Made by a program: the position numbers and the translations under genes. Positions 1-12,300 of a DNA stretch of 64,000 bases are shown in pieces. The stretch is taken from NCBI GenBank assembly GCA_016801845.1, contig CM028915.1:12911501-12975500 (forward strand), written 5' to 3'. The stretch is from Polydactylus sextarius (taxonomy: Eukaryota; Chordata; Actinopteri; Polynemidae). The notes beneath the pieces were generated by a model, which searched no databases, was not told where the DNA came from, and was given only the letters and a program-made list of their open reading frames with translations. How positions within the stretch are numbered: position 1 is the first letter of the stretch; every line of letters begins with the position of its first letter.

Positions 1-532
1 AAGCTCTTCCTAACTGAGACATCAAGTGAATTTCGATGCAGCAACCGTAGTTTCCCAGCGGACAGAATCAAATGCGAGTTGTGAAGTGAAATTTGATCGC
101 AGGACTCCACTCGAGACGCATTCTGATGCCAAGTGTGGACCACAGACAGACAACTGGGTCTATTCTTGACACAATCTGGATACTTAACCTGACAGGAGCC
201 ATAGATCACGTGTGCATCGAAGATTTAAGAGCTTTCAATGGTGGTGTAACCAGGCAGCGTGAGAACAGCTGTTACATCCAGCTGTTCTGATGTCTGCGGT
301 TCAGTTCGGTTTGTTGACAACATTATGTTAATAAAATACAACATATCCACTTTTTTCTATCATTGTCACTTGTGTTTTCACACTTTTGCAAAATTTATGA
401 AAAAAGCCACAGCACTCCATATCTGACATATAAAGAAATTATACTATATCACCTGTAAAATCAAGGGTTACCAACAACAGCTTTGAAGGACATTCATTTT
501 AAAATCCTGACATGTCTGTTATGTTTCCACAG
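1..532 (+). other. rnf165 last intron (3' part)
   Basis: This stretch ends in a pyrimidine-rich run and an AG at 531-532, the acceptor of the terminal rnf165 exon. The preceding RING exon, which should carry the first two zinc-binding cysteines, is not seen here and presumably lies left of the window. I see no other exon or recognisable repeat. Confidence 0.6.
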
Positions 533-650
533 GAGATTACCCTGCATGCACCTCTTCCACCAGGCGTGTGTGGACCAGTGGCTGGCTACCAGCAGGAAAT
601 GCCCCATCTGCAGAGTGGACATTGAGACCCAACTGACCCCCGACAGTTGA
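533..650 (+). CDS. rnf165: RNF165/ARK2C-type RING-H2 E3 ubiquitin ligase, last coding exon
   Basis: The exon opens after the AG at 531-532 and ends at TGA 648-650. It encodes the C-terminal half of a RING-H2 finger: LPCMHLFHQACVDQW gives the third Cys and the His-His-Cys ligands, and KCPICRVD gives the last Cys pair. The tail reads IETQLTPDS. The Arkadia family (RNF111, RNF165) ends in the same way; IETQL followed by a short DS end is closer to RNF165/ARK2C than to RNF111, which has IEAQL. These ligases enhance BMP/TGF-beta/SMAD signalling by ubiquitinating inhibitors, and RNF165 acts in motor axon growth. The neighbour supports the call, since RNF165 and LOXHD1 are convergent neighbours in human. 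Only this exon is in the window. The a/b paralogue assignment cannot be made. Confidence 0.85.
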
Positions 651-3158
651 TAGCTCCTGTCGACTCCTGCAGCTTTGGATCTGGTCTTGTTAAATTCTCC
701 ATTGCCTCCCCTCTGGGGGGAAGCTCTGCCAAACATCCCTCTTCCCCTCTGCATCACTCAACGAGCCTGCCTTCTGAGACAGATGTGACAGAGGGATCAA
801 CAAAGCACACTCAACGTACAACACAATGAGGGACCGGGGGTTGATGCACAGATAGGTGGCTGGATTTGAAAGGTTGGTTGAATGGACTTTACTGGATGTA
901 AACGGTAGGAGCGGACACGTATGGACAGATGTGCTGAGGCTTCACATGATTCTGTCAGGTTGTGTACCTGTGTACATTTCTCCATACAGCCACCAAGAAA
1001 GAGAGGACACTCTGACTACCAACCTCCCCAGCTCAGTGTGATGTATTAAGGCCATTTCTCTGCCACAACATCTAAACCCCCTCTCCCCCAGGCCTGTGAA
1101 AAATCCTTTAAGCTGCACTCTGCCCAAGCCCTCAGCACATCTGTACAGAACATTATCAAATGATTAGCATGAGGTTGTTTGGTGTGAACTCTTGTAGCTG
1201 AATGCTTGTGGTGTAATGGAGTATAGTACTGAATAAGTATTTACAGAGTAACAGTGTTGTGTAGCAAGCAAAAGCCTTTTGAGAAATATGTTTGTGAAAA
1301 ATAAACCTACAGAGAGGGTGAATACAGCTCTAACAGTGAGAATATTCAGTGTGTTAAATCATAGGCAACAAGAGAAAGAGCTAGTTGTGTAAAAAGGCCA
1401 AAAATCCCTCTTTCTTGTCTAACATGGTTTTGGATTTCCAGTCAGTAGATGCCATCAGAGTTGATGCTAAACCCGCTAACTGCAGGCATGGCTTCCAGTG
1501 ATCTGTGTAGTGTCGTAGTCGGGCCTCTATAAACTAGAGCAGAGGCCTCAGATGTGCATGCTGTATGGCAGGCTTGGGCTGTGTCGTTAATATTGTGGAG
1601 CAGTAGAAACAGGGACTGTGTCTGTGCATGTGAACCGTATACTATGACTCTGACGATCCCACTCATTCATTAGAGGTGGACAAGAATGCACCGAATACCA
1701 CAACCTCCACCCTCCTCTCCCTCCCTCCCCACACCCCCTTTCCCACTCCTCCCCGTGTAGACCAAAGTTGCCCTTAGACACCGATCTCAGACAAATGTAG
1801 CATTTCTCTCCTAATAATTGTGATTAGGATTCAAAGAGCTGCCCGATGGATCTGTGTCTAACAGCAACTCCTCTGTGTTGCCTCGCTCATGGCATGATCG
1901 TGATCATGAGAGGCCGGCATGGGCTTGAAGATGCAGTGCCTGGGTCTTGCCATCAGAGTGAATGAAATCTGACATTTGTATTACCTATTACCAGAACCTT
2001 ATTGCCTATCGAACAAGCACATGTGATTTCTATATACAGTGAATTGCCTCTGTTGTGTATCAGCTCCTTTCATTTCAATCTAAGTTGCTCTCACTGTTTG
2101 ATAAAATGACTGTGTCTGGTGTTACAGGGAAAATACAAACTAGTTTGCCTGTGATATGTGCTAGAATGTGTATGATTGTCCCCCACGGCCCCTCTCCCCC
2201 ATGGTAGTAGTGTATGGTATTGCTAGAACAACTGTGATATGTTCAGTGATAGAAGCCGTTTTCTCTATATCATGCATGAACCATGTTGGCGTAGTTCACT
2301 TGAAGGAGGGTGAAAGGGAGAATAAGCCATCCATTTGAAAAATACCAAACAATTGTGCTTAACATTAGTTTTATTTCAATTGTCTTTTTTTTTATTTCTA
2401 CCATTTCTTTTTTTTTTTTGTTTTGTTCTGTTTTGTTTGTTTTGTTTCTTATTACTTGTAATTTTTTTTTTCTTTTTGCTCACATGCCAATTTGGACATG
2501 GTACTAATATGCCGAGTCCTTGTCCATTTTAACCATAGTGAAGAAAAAGCTGCAATGCTGCAAAAACATATTTATTGTTGTTATAATGTAGCTTGTGTTT
2601 TGTAAATGCACTATAATATGGAGTTGCCTGATTTTTTTGGTTTGGTGATGTGGGTTCTTCTTGTCCTAGATTTTGTGTTTTCTTATCAGTTTCAAGTATT
2701 TTCATGCTTCCTTGTGTATTATTGGAGGGTAACTTGACTGTTTGTGTTGTTTTTTTTTTTTTTTTTTTCTGTTGTTTTTGTGTGTGTGCGTGTGTGTGTG
2801 TGCGTGTGCGTGTGTGTGTTTTTTCTTTTTGTATGAAACCTCCATCCAAAAAACTACAGATGGATGAAAATGGAGGTTCGCTAGTTCACATAGAATGCTG
2901 TGATTAAAGATGCCTTAAGTATTTAACAATCATTATTTATTACTAACTGTAGCTAGCTAGCTATTGTGGTGGAATATTTAATGTCTCTATCTCATAACTT
3001 TGCAATTTAATCAATATATTTATTTAAAATAACACAAAATATTAAAAAAAGAATACCTCATTATGCATTGGTCGGTGGGGATGCTTTTGCATGCCGTCTG
3101 TGTTTTGTTTTTCAAAGGAGAAAAAAAAAACAACAACAAAAAAAAAAAAAACCAACAA

Positions 3159-3190
<32 letters not shown>

Positions 3191-3317
3191 CTTGTTGAAA
3201 AATTGACTGGGGGTGTTTCCCAACACATTTTCTAGCCAGCGTGGTGCTGTTGATCTGGTCTCTACATTCCATTTATCTCATCTCTTGATTTTACTTTAAA
3301 AAAAAAAAATTTTTTTT

Positions 3318-3349
<32 letters not shown>

Positions 3350-4475
3350 AAATATCATCCCTGCTTTTGGTCAAAAGCAGATGACGGGGTACAAACCTCA
3401 TTTTTTTTTTTTTTTTGGCTCCACAATTAGCTTGCTTTTGTTATATGATACGGCTTTGTTTCCCATAATCAGTCATTATTAAATTTCATTTTTTGATATT
3501 TTGTTTTTGTTTTGACCATGTTAACAATATTCCATCATATCTGGATCTCAATTTAGTGCTTATTATTTTAGGACCCACATAACGAGCTGTATTATTTGTT
3601 CTTATGTATTGCTGGCAGTTGCTTTGTGTGGGATTTTGGGAAGTATGTAACATGCTAACTTGAGCCATTGATCTTATTGAGCAAACTTCTGGTGTACTGT
3701 GGTTATACAATATAGATAGCGTGTTTTACACCTGGGTATAATAAGCTAACTACGTTTTCGGTGTGCATTTCTTATTAATACTCTACTAATCCTGCAAATT
3801 ATTATAACATGTATTGGATTGGAATGAAGCTGGCTGGTCTTACTATTCTTATTCTTATTTCATTTCGTGCTCTCACTGGCCTTACCCCATGCCCTCCACA
3901 GTGTACCCCATTACTCCAGAGCGAACTGGACAGTAGCCATAGTATTAACTCAAGCTGATGAACCGGAATGAACAGTAGAACTTAAAGCACAAGCTTTTTA
4001 ATGCATGTCCTTCTCAGGTTTTCCTATGTGTATGTGGGAGTTGCTCTGTAGATGTGTTTAATATGATGCTGTACCTTCTTGAATATTTCAGATGTTTCTT
4101 TGCTGCTGAAAAAAAAAAAAAAAGTCGATTATTAACCTGCCAGTGAAAAAGGGAAGTGGCCATCTTTGTACAACACACTGCTGTTTTGCTGTAACCGCGC
4201 AATGTTTTATGATCTTGAGTATTTTATAGAAAAGTAGAAGTATGTATCAATAATATGAAAGCAATAGCTAAATCATAATGAAGAATAACATGATCAGTGA
4301 ATATTGTGGAAAATCTTTAGATTCACTCTGGGTGGATTTTGTACTGTATTTATTACTAATGATGATGCAAAAAGTTGCATAGCTTAACCCAAACTGTTCT
4401 GTCTCTTTTTTATTTATTGTCTTGTATATGATCTTTTTGTATGTGTTTTTCAAATAAACTGCCTAAAATGCTGAG
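651..4475 (+). other. Probable long 3' UTR of rnf165
   Basis: No coding exon is recognisable between the TGA and the AATAAA at 4453-4458. The region contains homopolymer and GT tracts (2745-2770 T-rich, 2780-2822 GT-rich, 3120-3182 and 3300-3410 A/T runs). An earlier AATAAA at 1300-1305 could give a shorter isoform. Treating the whole region as UTR is inferred from the absence of other features and the good downstream poly(A) signal. RNA reads would settle it. Confidence 0.5.
4453..4458 (+). terminator. Polyadenylation signal, rnf165 3' end
   Basis: AATAAA is followed about 25 bases later by a GT-rich stretch (TGTGGTTTATGGTGTTC), the usual arrangement of signal and downstream element. A second AATAAA lies at 4602-4607. 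Confidence 0.55.
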
Positions 4476-4680
4476 AACTAATGTGGTTTATGGTGTTCTT
4501 TGATATGCTGTTATAATCATTTACTTACTTTTAAAAAAAATACTATAGAGAGAAATGTATAGAGCAGATACATGTGTATGAGTTATTACATAACAAAAAA
4601 TAATAAACATGTACCATGATGTATCAAAAACAATAGTTGCAATAGTTGCAAAATAGATCTAAATACCAAATAAGCGTCTG

Positions 4681-4787
4681 TTAAGAGATTTACTGCTGTG
4701 GTGTGATGTTTCCAGTGCAAGGCTGTTTCTGTCTGAGGGAGAGAGCCTTGTGCTGGAAACGTCACACCGCAGCAGTAAATCCTTTAA
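4681..4787 (+). repeat. Long perfect-ended hairpin / foldback element flanked by TTAA
   Basis: Arm 4681-4724 pairs with arm 4744-4787 around a 19-nt loop. Of 44 positions, 38 are Watson-Crick, 5 are G-U wobbles if the plus strand is transcribed, and 1 is A-C. Pairing stops exactly at TTAA on both sides. It could be a small foldback MITE with a TTAA target duplication (piggyBac style) or a transcribed hairpin. It lies just beyond the rnf165 poly(A) signal. Confidence 0.8.
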
Positions 4788-5715
4788 CGTGAGTGGGAGC
4801 TATTTGTTCTGCAGATCTATTTTCAACTATAATTACATGCTTGAGATCATTCAGAAACGGTATCCTTGCCTTGCTCAGATGTGTCAGTCTCAATTACTTA
4901 CAAAAAAAAAAAAAAAAAAAAATACAACAACTAATTTATCAGCAATGTTTATGTTTTATATTAAGAAATACACAATTGGCCGATATATCGTTAACGTGCA
5001 GTGCCACACATCAATTATCTGTGGGCTGTAATTTATGAAAATCATGTGAATCATTTTCTTATTGGACTGATATTTAACAGACTGAATTAATGATAATAAT
5101 AATAATAATAATAAAAAACAGCAACATTTTATTATTAAATTAAATCAACCGGGCTTCCTTAATGTGAATCTGAAAAATGTGCAAGTACCTTCATTGAATT
5201 AGTGTGAGCCAGCAAATTATGGTTTAATAAAAAGGTCTTAAAACCTTTTTAATATGACGTAATACAATCTACTATCTTTGTCACTTTGTATGAGTCAAAT
5301 GAAAAAAAGGAAACCAGTAGTGGTCATAGGGTCTATAATTATTCATTAACTATATGAATTAACATCATCCTGGATCCTGATAAGTGACCGAAAAGTAAGT
5401 TGATTAACCAAATAAATCACATTACATACATTAATTTAAGTTTTCAATAACTTGAGCTCCTTATCATCTATTATGATTGTTAATATTATCATTATTATCT
5501 TTGCTATTATCATTATTATTATTGATGTTGTAATTGAAATAAGACACTGACCTTTCAAGACCCTCAGATACACTGGTTCAAAGGGATTTTCATTTCATCT
5601 GTAGTTGTCATTGTCACTGACAATAAAGAGGAAAAAAATCAGAAAAAGAACAAAACAAAGAACAAATTCGGACTAAATATCTGTTGTTCTTAATCATCTG
5701 TTTGGTTCAGTTTGG
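4788..5715. other. Gap between convergent rnf165 and loxhd1 3' ends
   Basis: AT-rich non-coding sequence with an A run (4902-4921), an AAT microsatellite (about 5091-5113) and ATT-rich stretches (5470-5525). No exon or RNA gene is recognised. Confidence 0.5.
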
Positions 5716-5721
5716 TTTATT
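5716..5721 (-). terminator. Candidate loxhd1 polyadenylation signal
   Basis: TTTATT on the plus strand reads AATAAA on the loxhd1 strand, about 180 bases past the stop codon. This predicts a short 3' UTR of roughly 200 bases. Other weaker signals lie further on. Confidence 0.4.
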
Positions 5722-5897
5722 TTTGAAATGATGTACAAGATGGTAGCAAATTATCTGAGGTTGGAAAAGGGGGCAACTTAAACAGTTGGCACAAATTTAC
5801 AAAAAGAAAAAAAAAAAAAAAAGGATCTTTCAGGACTGTTCATTTCAATCTTTTTCCCCCATTAAAGTTTGTCTTAAGAAAAAAATGCTCCTCCTCC

Positions 5898-6378
5898 TTA
5901 ATATCTGGGGTAGAGCACTCTGTGAATCTGCCCGTCTGCTTTATGAATGTCAAGCCACTTTCCACACTGAAAGATGGTTGTGACCGAGTTGGCTGTGTTG
6001 GTCACTTCGACACACTCTAAATACCACCCGCTGTTGAATCTGCTGTTGTCGTGCTCCACTTTAACCCTCAGCAGCTCGCCGAGGTCCAGCATCTCCACAA
6101 CGAAGCGGTCCGTCTGCCCTCGCTCAAAGAGGTTGCGGAACTTCTGCCGCAGATGGCGTTTACCCGAGTCACCGTTGACGCCATAGAGGGTGATGAAAAC
6201 ATTGGAGTCCGTGCCAGCACCTTTGACATCCCCAGTGATGACAATGATTTCATACTTGACAGGAACCAGATTGCGGACTTTGCTTGCAAAGCTTTCAATG
6301 GACTTATAGCACTCAAATGTCTGAAACTGATCCTTTTTGGCCGCCAGAGGGATTTTTGCATCACAGTGGAAGAAATAT
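5898..6378 (-). CDS. loxhd1: loxhd1 exon 42, PLAT unit 16 and stop
   Basis: Residues about 2242-2401. ESFASKV and NLVPVKYEIIV lead into GAGTDSNVFITLYG, VEHDNSR and FQCGKWLDIHKADG. The protein ends LYPRY; human ends DLFPSV. The whole last PLAT domain is in one exon. Confidence 0.95.
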
Positions 6379-9300
6379 CTAAACGAAGATATAAAAGATA
6401 AGGTTTGAAATCACACCAACACCTTCAGTGTTACATTTATCATAACATAAATAAGTCCACTCACTTGTTTCCCAGCTCCTTTTCTGTCACCACCACCTCC
6501 ATGACGTGCCACACAGCTTCACTTTTCACCTTCTTGCCATCTTTGGTTATGTGACCGAGGCAGATGCCGGCAATTTCCCCCACGTGTTTGGACGAGAACT
6601 CAAATGTGTCAGTGGCACCGCTGTGAAAGAGCAAAAAACAACAACGACAAAAAAGAAAAGTCAGAAAGAGACTTTGATTCTGAACAGTAAATGGTTAAAT
6701 TTACTGGTCTGCCAGAGAGCTGTTCAGTGCATCTCATGGGATTTAGTCTCCAGAGAGTAGTGACTTGGAGAATAGAAAGTGAAGCTACAAGATAAAAGAA
6801 GGTTGAAAAACAAAACATGGGAGAGAGGTTTATGTAAGACAACAACTGTGAACTTAGGCACCTAGATTGTTTTGAAGACCTACCATAAGAACTTCTTTTT
6901 CTTATTTTCCAGGACAAACTCCTTGGAACGAGCTTTTCTTCCTTCCAACACGATCCAGGCGTTTTCCGTGGTGGAGGCGTCGTCTGTGTTCGCAGTTGTT
7001 GTGGCAATTTCATATTCTGTGGGATTGCAGAGAAAGAAAGAGAGAGAGAGAGTAGCACTGTGATCACTTCATATGTAGCTTCATATGTTTGAAATTAGCT
7101 AAAAGTCATTCATCTTCTTCAGTCACAGAGCTTGTAACTATGCCTACACACACTTCCATTTTTACTAACTGGTTTTGTCACTGAGGTCTACAGAGTCATT
7201 ATTGGCACAGGCCAGCTCTCTTATAATCTGCCCGTCGTCTTCACTCTTTGCCAACCAGCGGTCACAGGGAAACCTAAAGGTCTGGTCCATGGCCTCGTCT
7301 TTCACGTCAATGTACTCCAGGTGCCAACCAGGAGCAGGGCCTGTTTACACAAGGAGTAATAAAGTCCACTGTGATTTTATTCCTTCTACACAAAAATGTT
7401 TCTGTCTTTGTCCCATCTCAAATTCATTAAGAACAATTTCACTATAAATATAGAAAAAATATGAATGAATATGAACTCACTACTGGTCTTGTGTAAATCA
7501 CCCTCATACAACTGAGATAAGCAACAATTAAACACTAAAGTTGAAGAACCAAAGAACCAGCGCATCATTCTTCCCCCTCACCTTTGTTGTCATGCCAGAC
7601 ACGGACCTTGGACAGTTCGCCCAAACTGAGCATGTCAGGAAATCTGAACACATCTTTCATTTTACGCTCAAACTTGTTCCTGTTGGTGCTCTCCTTCAGA
7701 GGCAATGTCCCGGTGTCGCCGTATTCCCCAAACAAAATCACAAATACATTGGCGTCAGTTCCAGCACCTGAAACATGACAGGTAAAACAGATGTTTTGAT
7801 GTGCTTGATAAAGCAGCATAGACAGACAGCTCCGATACCTTTATTTAACCGCACCGTACAAAACTCATGCGGCTCACCTCCGACGTCGCTGGTCTGGACT
7901 TGAATGATGTAGGTGGTTTTCTCCACCATTTCCTCGTCGTCCACCACAGCCGCCAGCTCACACACCTTCGTCCTCTTTGGCCCTTTGGTCTTCGACAGCC
8001 AGTTCTCATAAGTAAAAAGATACACTTCATCCGTGGTCAAGTTCCGCATCAGGATCTACCAACATTTATTGAAACATTTACTACATGGCTATGGTGACAA
8101 TACTGATGTTTGAATATGAAAACTACTTGTGATGTTTCAGCTGTGGCAGGTGATATTTAAGCTGATGATCTTAAAGAGGGATTTGTCATAAATGGTGCCT
8201 CAGTAGTCAGAAGCTCGTACCCTGTCTAGAAACCAGTCGGGGCGACTCCCAGTGCCGTCAACACGAACTCTGATCTTTTTCAGAGGTGCAATGTCGTCTA
8301 TCTCCAGGATGAATGTGTCTTCTTGGCCTCTTTCAAACCTAAAAAGAAACAATACTGTGAGTATCACTTTTGCATTTTATATAACATCTGGACATGTGGT
8401 GTTAATCTTAAAGAAATAGTTCTGAAAGTATGTTATTTGCTTTCTTGCTTAAGAGTTAAGGTGATTCGGAGCTCGAGCCTGCAGCTGTTAAGCTTCGCTC
8501 ATGAAAACTTTATTGACTTCAATGGGGCAAATTTCCACATTGTTCCACATTCCTTATTGGTTAACACATTGTAATTTTCATTGTTTAAAGTTGCCATATG
8601 AAAGTTTTGTCTGGTGAGTAAAAGCACTGTAAAAGTTTGATGCTAAATTTGAAACATTTTTTGCTAGATTTGTAAGGATGAACTGCTGGTCATGTTAACA
8701 CTGGCTATGTATCAACATCATTTGTAGTTTAAAAAGTTTCCAAAGAGATTTTTTTTACACTTTCTTGGCTTGGAGCAGTGAATTTCTAGAGATTTGTCAT
8801 CAGGCAAACAGCTCAGATTTTCTGAGGCCAAAGAATAGTTTGGCACATAAATAGTAAATTGTTGTTCACACTTCAGTTTTTACAGAACAAAGTAGTTATA
8901 TTTTTTTTAATCAGCAAGCTTTGAAGGTGCCAGTAGGTGGATTGGACAGACTAGTTGTTTCACACTGTTTGTGTTAAACTAAGACTAAAAAGCTGAGAGA
9001 TGGTATCAGTCAATCGCCATACTTCTCAAAATGTTTCACTATTTCTATTTTTATTTTTTTTTTTTTTTTTTTTTTAAATGTGATTAGCACAGTTAACCTG
9101 TCTTCGTTTTTTGGAAGCAGCATTTCCTCCGTGCTCCCGTTGGCTCCGTACACAGTCAGGAAAATGTTGGTGTCGGTCCCTGCATACTGAGTGTCACCTG
9201 TGACGACTGTAGCTGAATAAACAACCTGCAATACACAGCAGATAATAGAGCAACAGGAGAAGAGATGAGTTGTGAGCTTTTATGTAACACATGAACTGAC

Positions 9301-12300
9301 TCTTTTCCAAGATTTTAGATTGTAGGTGCGGTGTGACTCACTTTGCGGATAATGTTGATCGTGCTGGAGTCCAGCACGTTGAACAGTCTGGCAGTCAGAC
9401 CATCTCCCCTGTCTTTAGCCAGCCAGCACTTACATGGAAAGATGTACTTGATACCTTTGGTTGGCACGGCAACCGACAGCTCATCCACCAACCAGCAGCT
9501 CTCTGGTGTGACACCGTTATGGCCGAGCTGAGGAGAGAGAGAGAGAGAAAGAGGGGGAAGGTAGAACTGGGAATTGATATTTCATTTGATTTTGTTTGAT
9601 CTTGGTATCAGGATGCACCGCAAGAATTAATTATTGCTGAGTGAGAATGGCTTTATTTAAATTCTTAACATCAGTGCATCTGAGGAGGCAGCAGTAAGGG
9701 AAAAATGTTTTTCACAGATTTAGAAACAGAGACAGTCCCAGATCCCAGATTCTCACTTCAACCCTCTTGATCTCTCCTACGTCAGTTCCGTAACACACAA
9801 AATGCTCCATGCTGCCAGACGCGAAGCATTTCTTTCCCTCCGGCAGGTCCAGCCACAGTCGATCTGTCTCCACATCGCTGGGGCCCATGATGATGACATA
9901 GACCCGAGCTGTGGTCATGGCATCACGGTCCAACCCCGTGGACAAGGTAAAGTGATAGGGGATGACTGGGCAAGAGACAAACACACAAAAAAACAAACAA
10001 AAAAAAAAAAAAAAAACATTTTAATGGTTGTGGTTTTTGTCTAAATCAAACAAATAGATCCACATTTTGGGAAGTTTTCCTCAGAGTTACATCTTCATAT
10101 CAGTCTTATATTTATACTTTAAACATAAAGTTATAAGAAGCAGCTGTTCAGCTTAGTTCAGCATTAAGACTAGAGGAAAATAAGAGGAAACAGTGGATCT
10201 GACCCACTAATTAAAGTGTTAGATCAATAAAAAAAAACACTTACACTTTGTTTTGTGTGTTTATACAATGTGTTTTTAATGTGTTTGTAAGCAGTTTTGA
10301 TTTCCTCTGAGGGAACAACACAGTTATTTCCAACAGTTTACATTCTTTGCTCAACAGCATTATTGAGCATTGTCTTAATTTTGGCTAATTTGTTATTAAT
10401 TAGTCACAAAGCCATGAACTGATAAATCTTACCTAACATAATGAAATATTTATAAATGCTTGTACTTTTAATTTGAAAGTACAGCACACAGGGTTTTTTA
10501 GCCTCTGGTTTCTCATCTTTCTTCTCAGCATATTCAGACTCTAAAAACATCAAGAAGAGTTTTGTGGCCTTACTTGGACCCTCTTCCACCACTGCCACCT
10601 TTTTCTTCTTTTTCTTCTTGTTGGCATTTCTGTCCAACCCCTGTTTGGCCTGAGCCATCTTCTTAGAATTTGGATCCATGTTTCTTTCACCTTCATATCC
10701 CTAAAACAGACACATAAACAGACAAACGTCCATTTCAGAACTTCATTAATTTCACTAACTGCAGCAGCAGCAGTAGCTCATAGAAAATCAAATACAAAAT
10801 TTTCTAGGGCACTCTGAAGAGAAACGTCAGAGAATAGAGAATGGCATAGCGCAATGATTTAGTCTAGAAAATGAATGGAAAAGGTGTGCCTCAATGTTCA
10901 GACCCAAACCAGCAACACAGGAGGATTATATCAATGCAATAATAACTTGGATGCAGGTGTGAAATCTAGGTCAGACGATGTACCTTATTTCACTTCATTC
11001 GTGAGTGTGCAGAAATTCTGATTTTGGGGAAAATGAACTAAAAATCATTCTGGCTGTGTTGCCTCTGTCTGAGTGCTTTCTGAAAGATCTTAGACTTTCA
11101 CAGGCACAGACAAAAACAATGCTCAACCATACCCACCATAGCCGTGTTATGAAAAATATAAAAAGTTCTGACTTGTATAAAATCATAATCAGAACTGTCT
11201 GTGAATAGAATTAAATCTTGTAGGGAGGGTGTATTTGTGGCTTAAACTCAGCAAGACTGGTTATTTGTATGCCTGCATACTTGGCTGATAAAAAACAGAT
11301 GCAGAAGTCAGACCCTAAAAGATCTTTACGACTGTTTTGGAATAGATAAACTGCTGTTTGCTGTAAAACCAGGAAAATAGTATAAATTTAGTCGTCTGGA
11401 AAGCAAATTAGTTACAGCTGCGTCACGATGTAGACGCAGCTTTATCTGATTTTTAATGGACCAAATGATAATTTGATGATTCAGCAAATAATCTCCCAAT
11501 ATGCAAACTTCTTTCAAAAGCCACATTTTAGAGAAGGTTTCTGTTTTAACAGTGAGGTTTCAATCTATAACAGAGAGAGCCATGCTTCCATGCTTTCATA
11601 ACGTGAAACAAAACTTCACTGCTTAACCTCTGCGTATTAATTATTCAGTGCACACATGGGTTAAGCCTGAGGATATTTTGTTTTGATGTGGACCTGTTTA
11701 ATAAATAAAACCAGGTCTGAGAAAGAAAAAAAACACATCAATACAACAAATACAATATACTGTATATATATTTGTATATAAATATACTATGTGTAAGACT
11801 GCATCGAGGTCTGGGTGATTCTGTATCAAAATGGCAGGAGGAAAAGATCTGAGAGACTATGAAAGTGAGTTCATTACTGGGACATGGAAAGCAGGCGCTT
11901 CAGTTAGAAAGACTGTTGAGCTTGTGTTTCAATAGGAGCAATGACTAAAGTGATTTATCCTTTCAGATCTGTAATTAAGGATCAGTAAATTGGACATTTG
12001 ATGACCGTGATGTCCCGCAGGTAACTGAGAATGTCAAAGTAGGACGTGATCAGACTGTGTCAGCAATAACATAGAGAGGAGAATATTATACTACGGCTGC
12101 GGTGACTAAAGATCCCGTTACAAAGATAAATGCACATTTTAGAGGTCGCTGGGACAAAAACCGTAGGAACTGGATATGGTCAGATGAGTTAACCTTCACA
12201 TTCTTGACAAGTGGGGGCACAGACACTTAATCAATCTGTCAAAGTCACTGCACACAGCCGATACATACACATACAGCGTACACATGGCTTTCCCCACCTT

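Noticed and set aside
10404..10573. Open frame continuing loxhd1 exon 32 past EEGP (KATKLFLMFLESEY and on)
   Set aside because: Two later GT donors would also keep phase, but the GTAAGG donor at 10573-10572 is stronger and restores EEGPIIPYHF, which matches the human junction.
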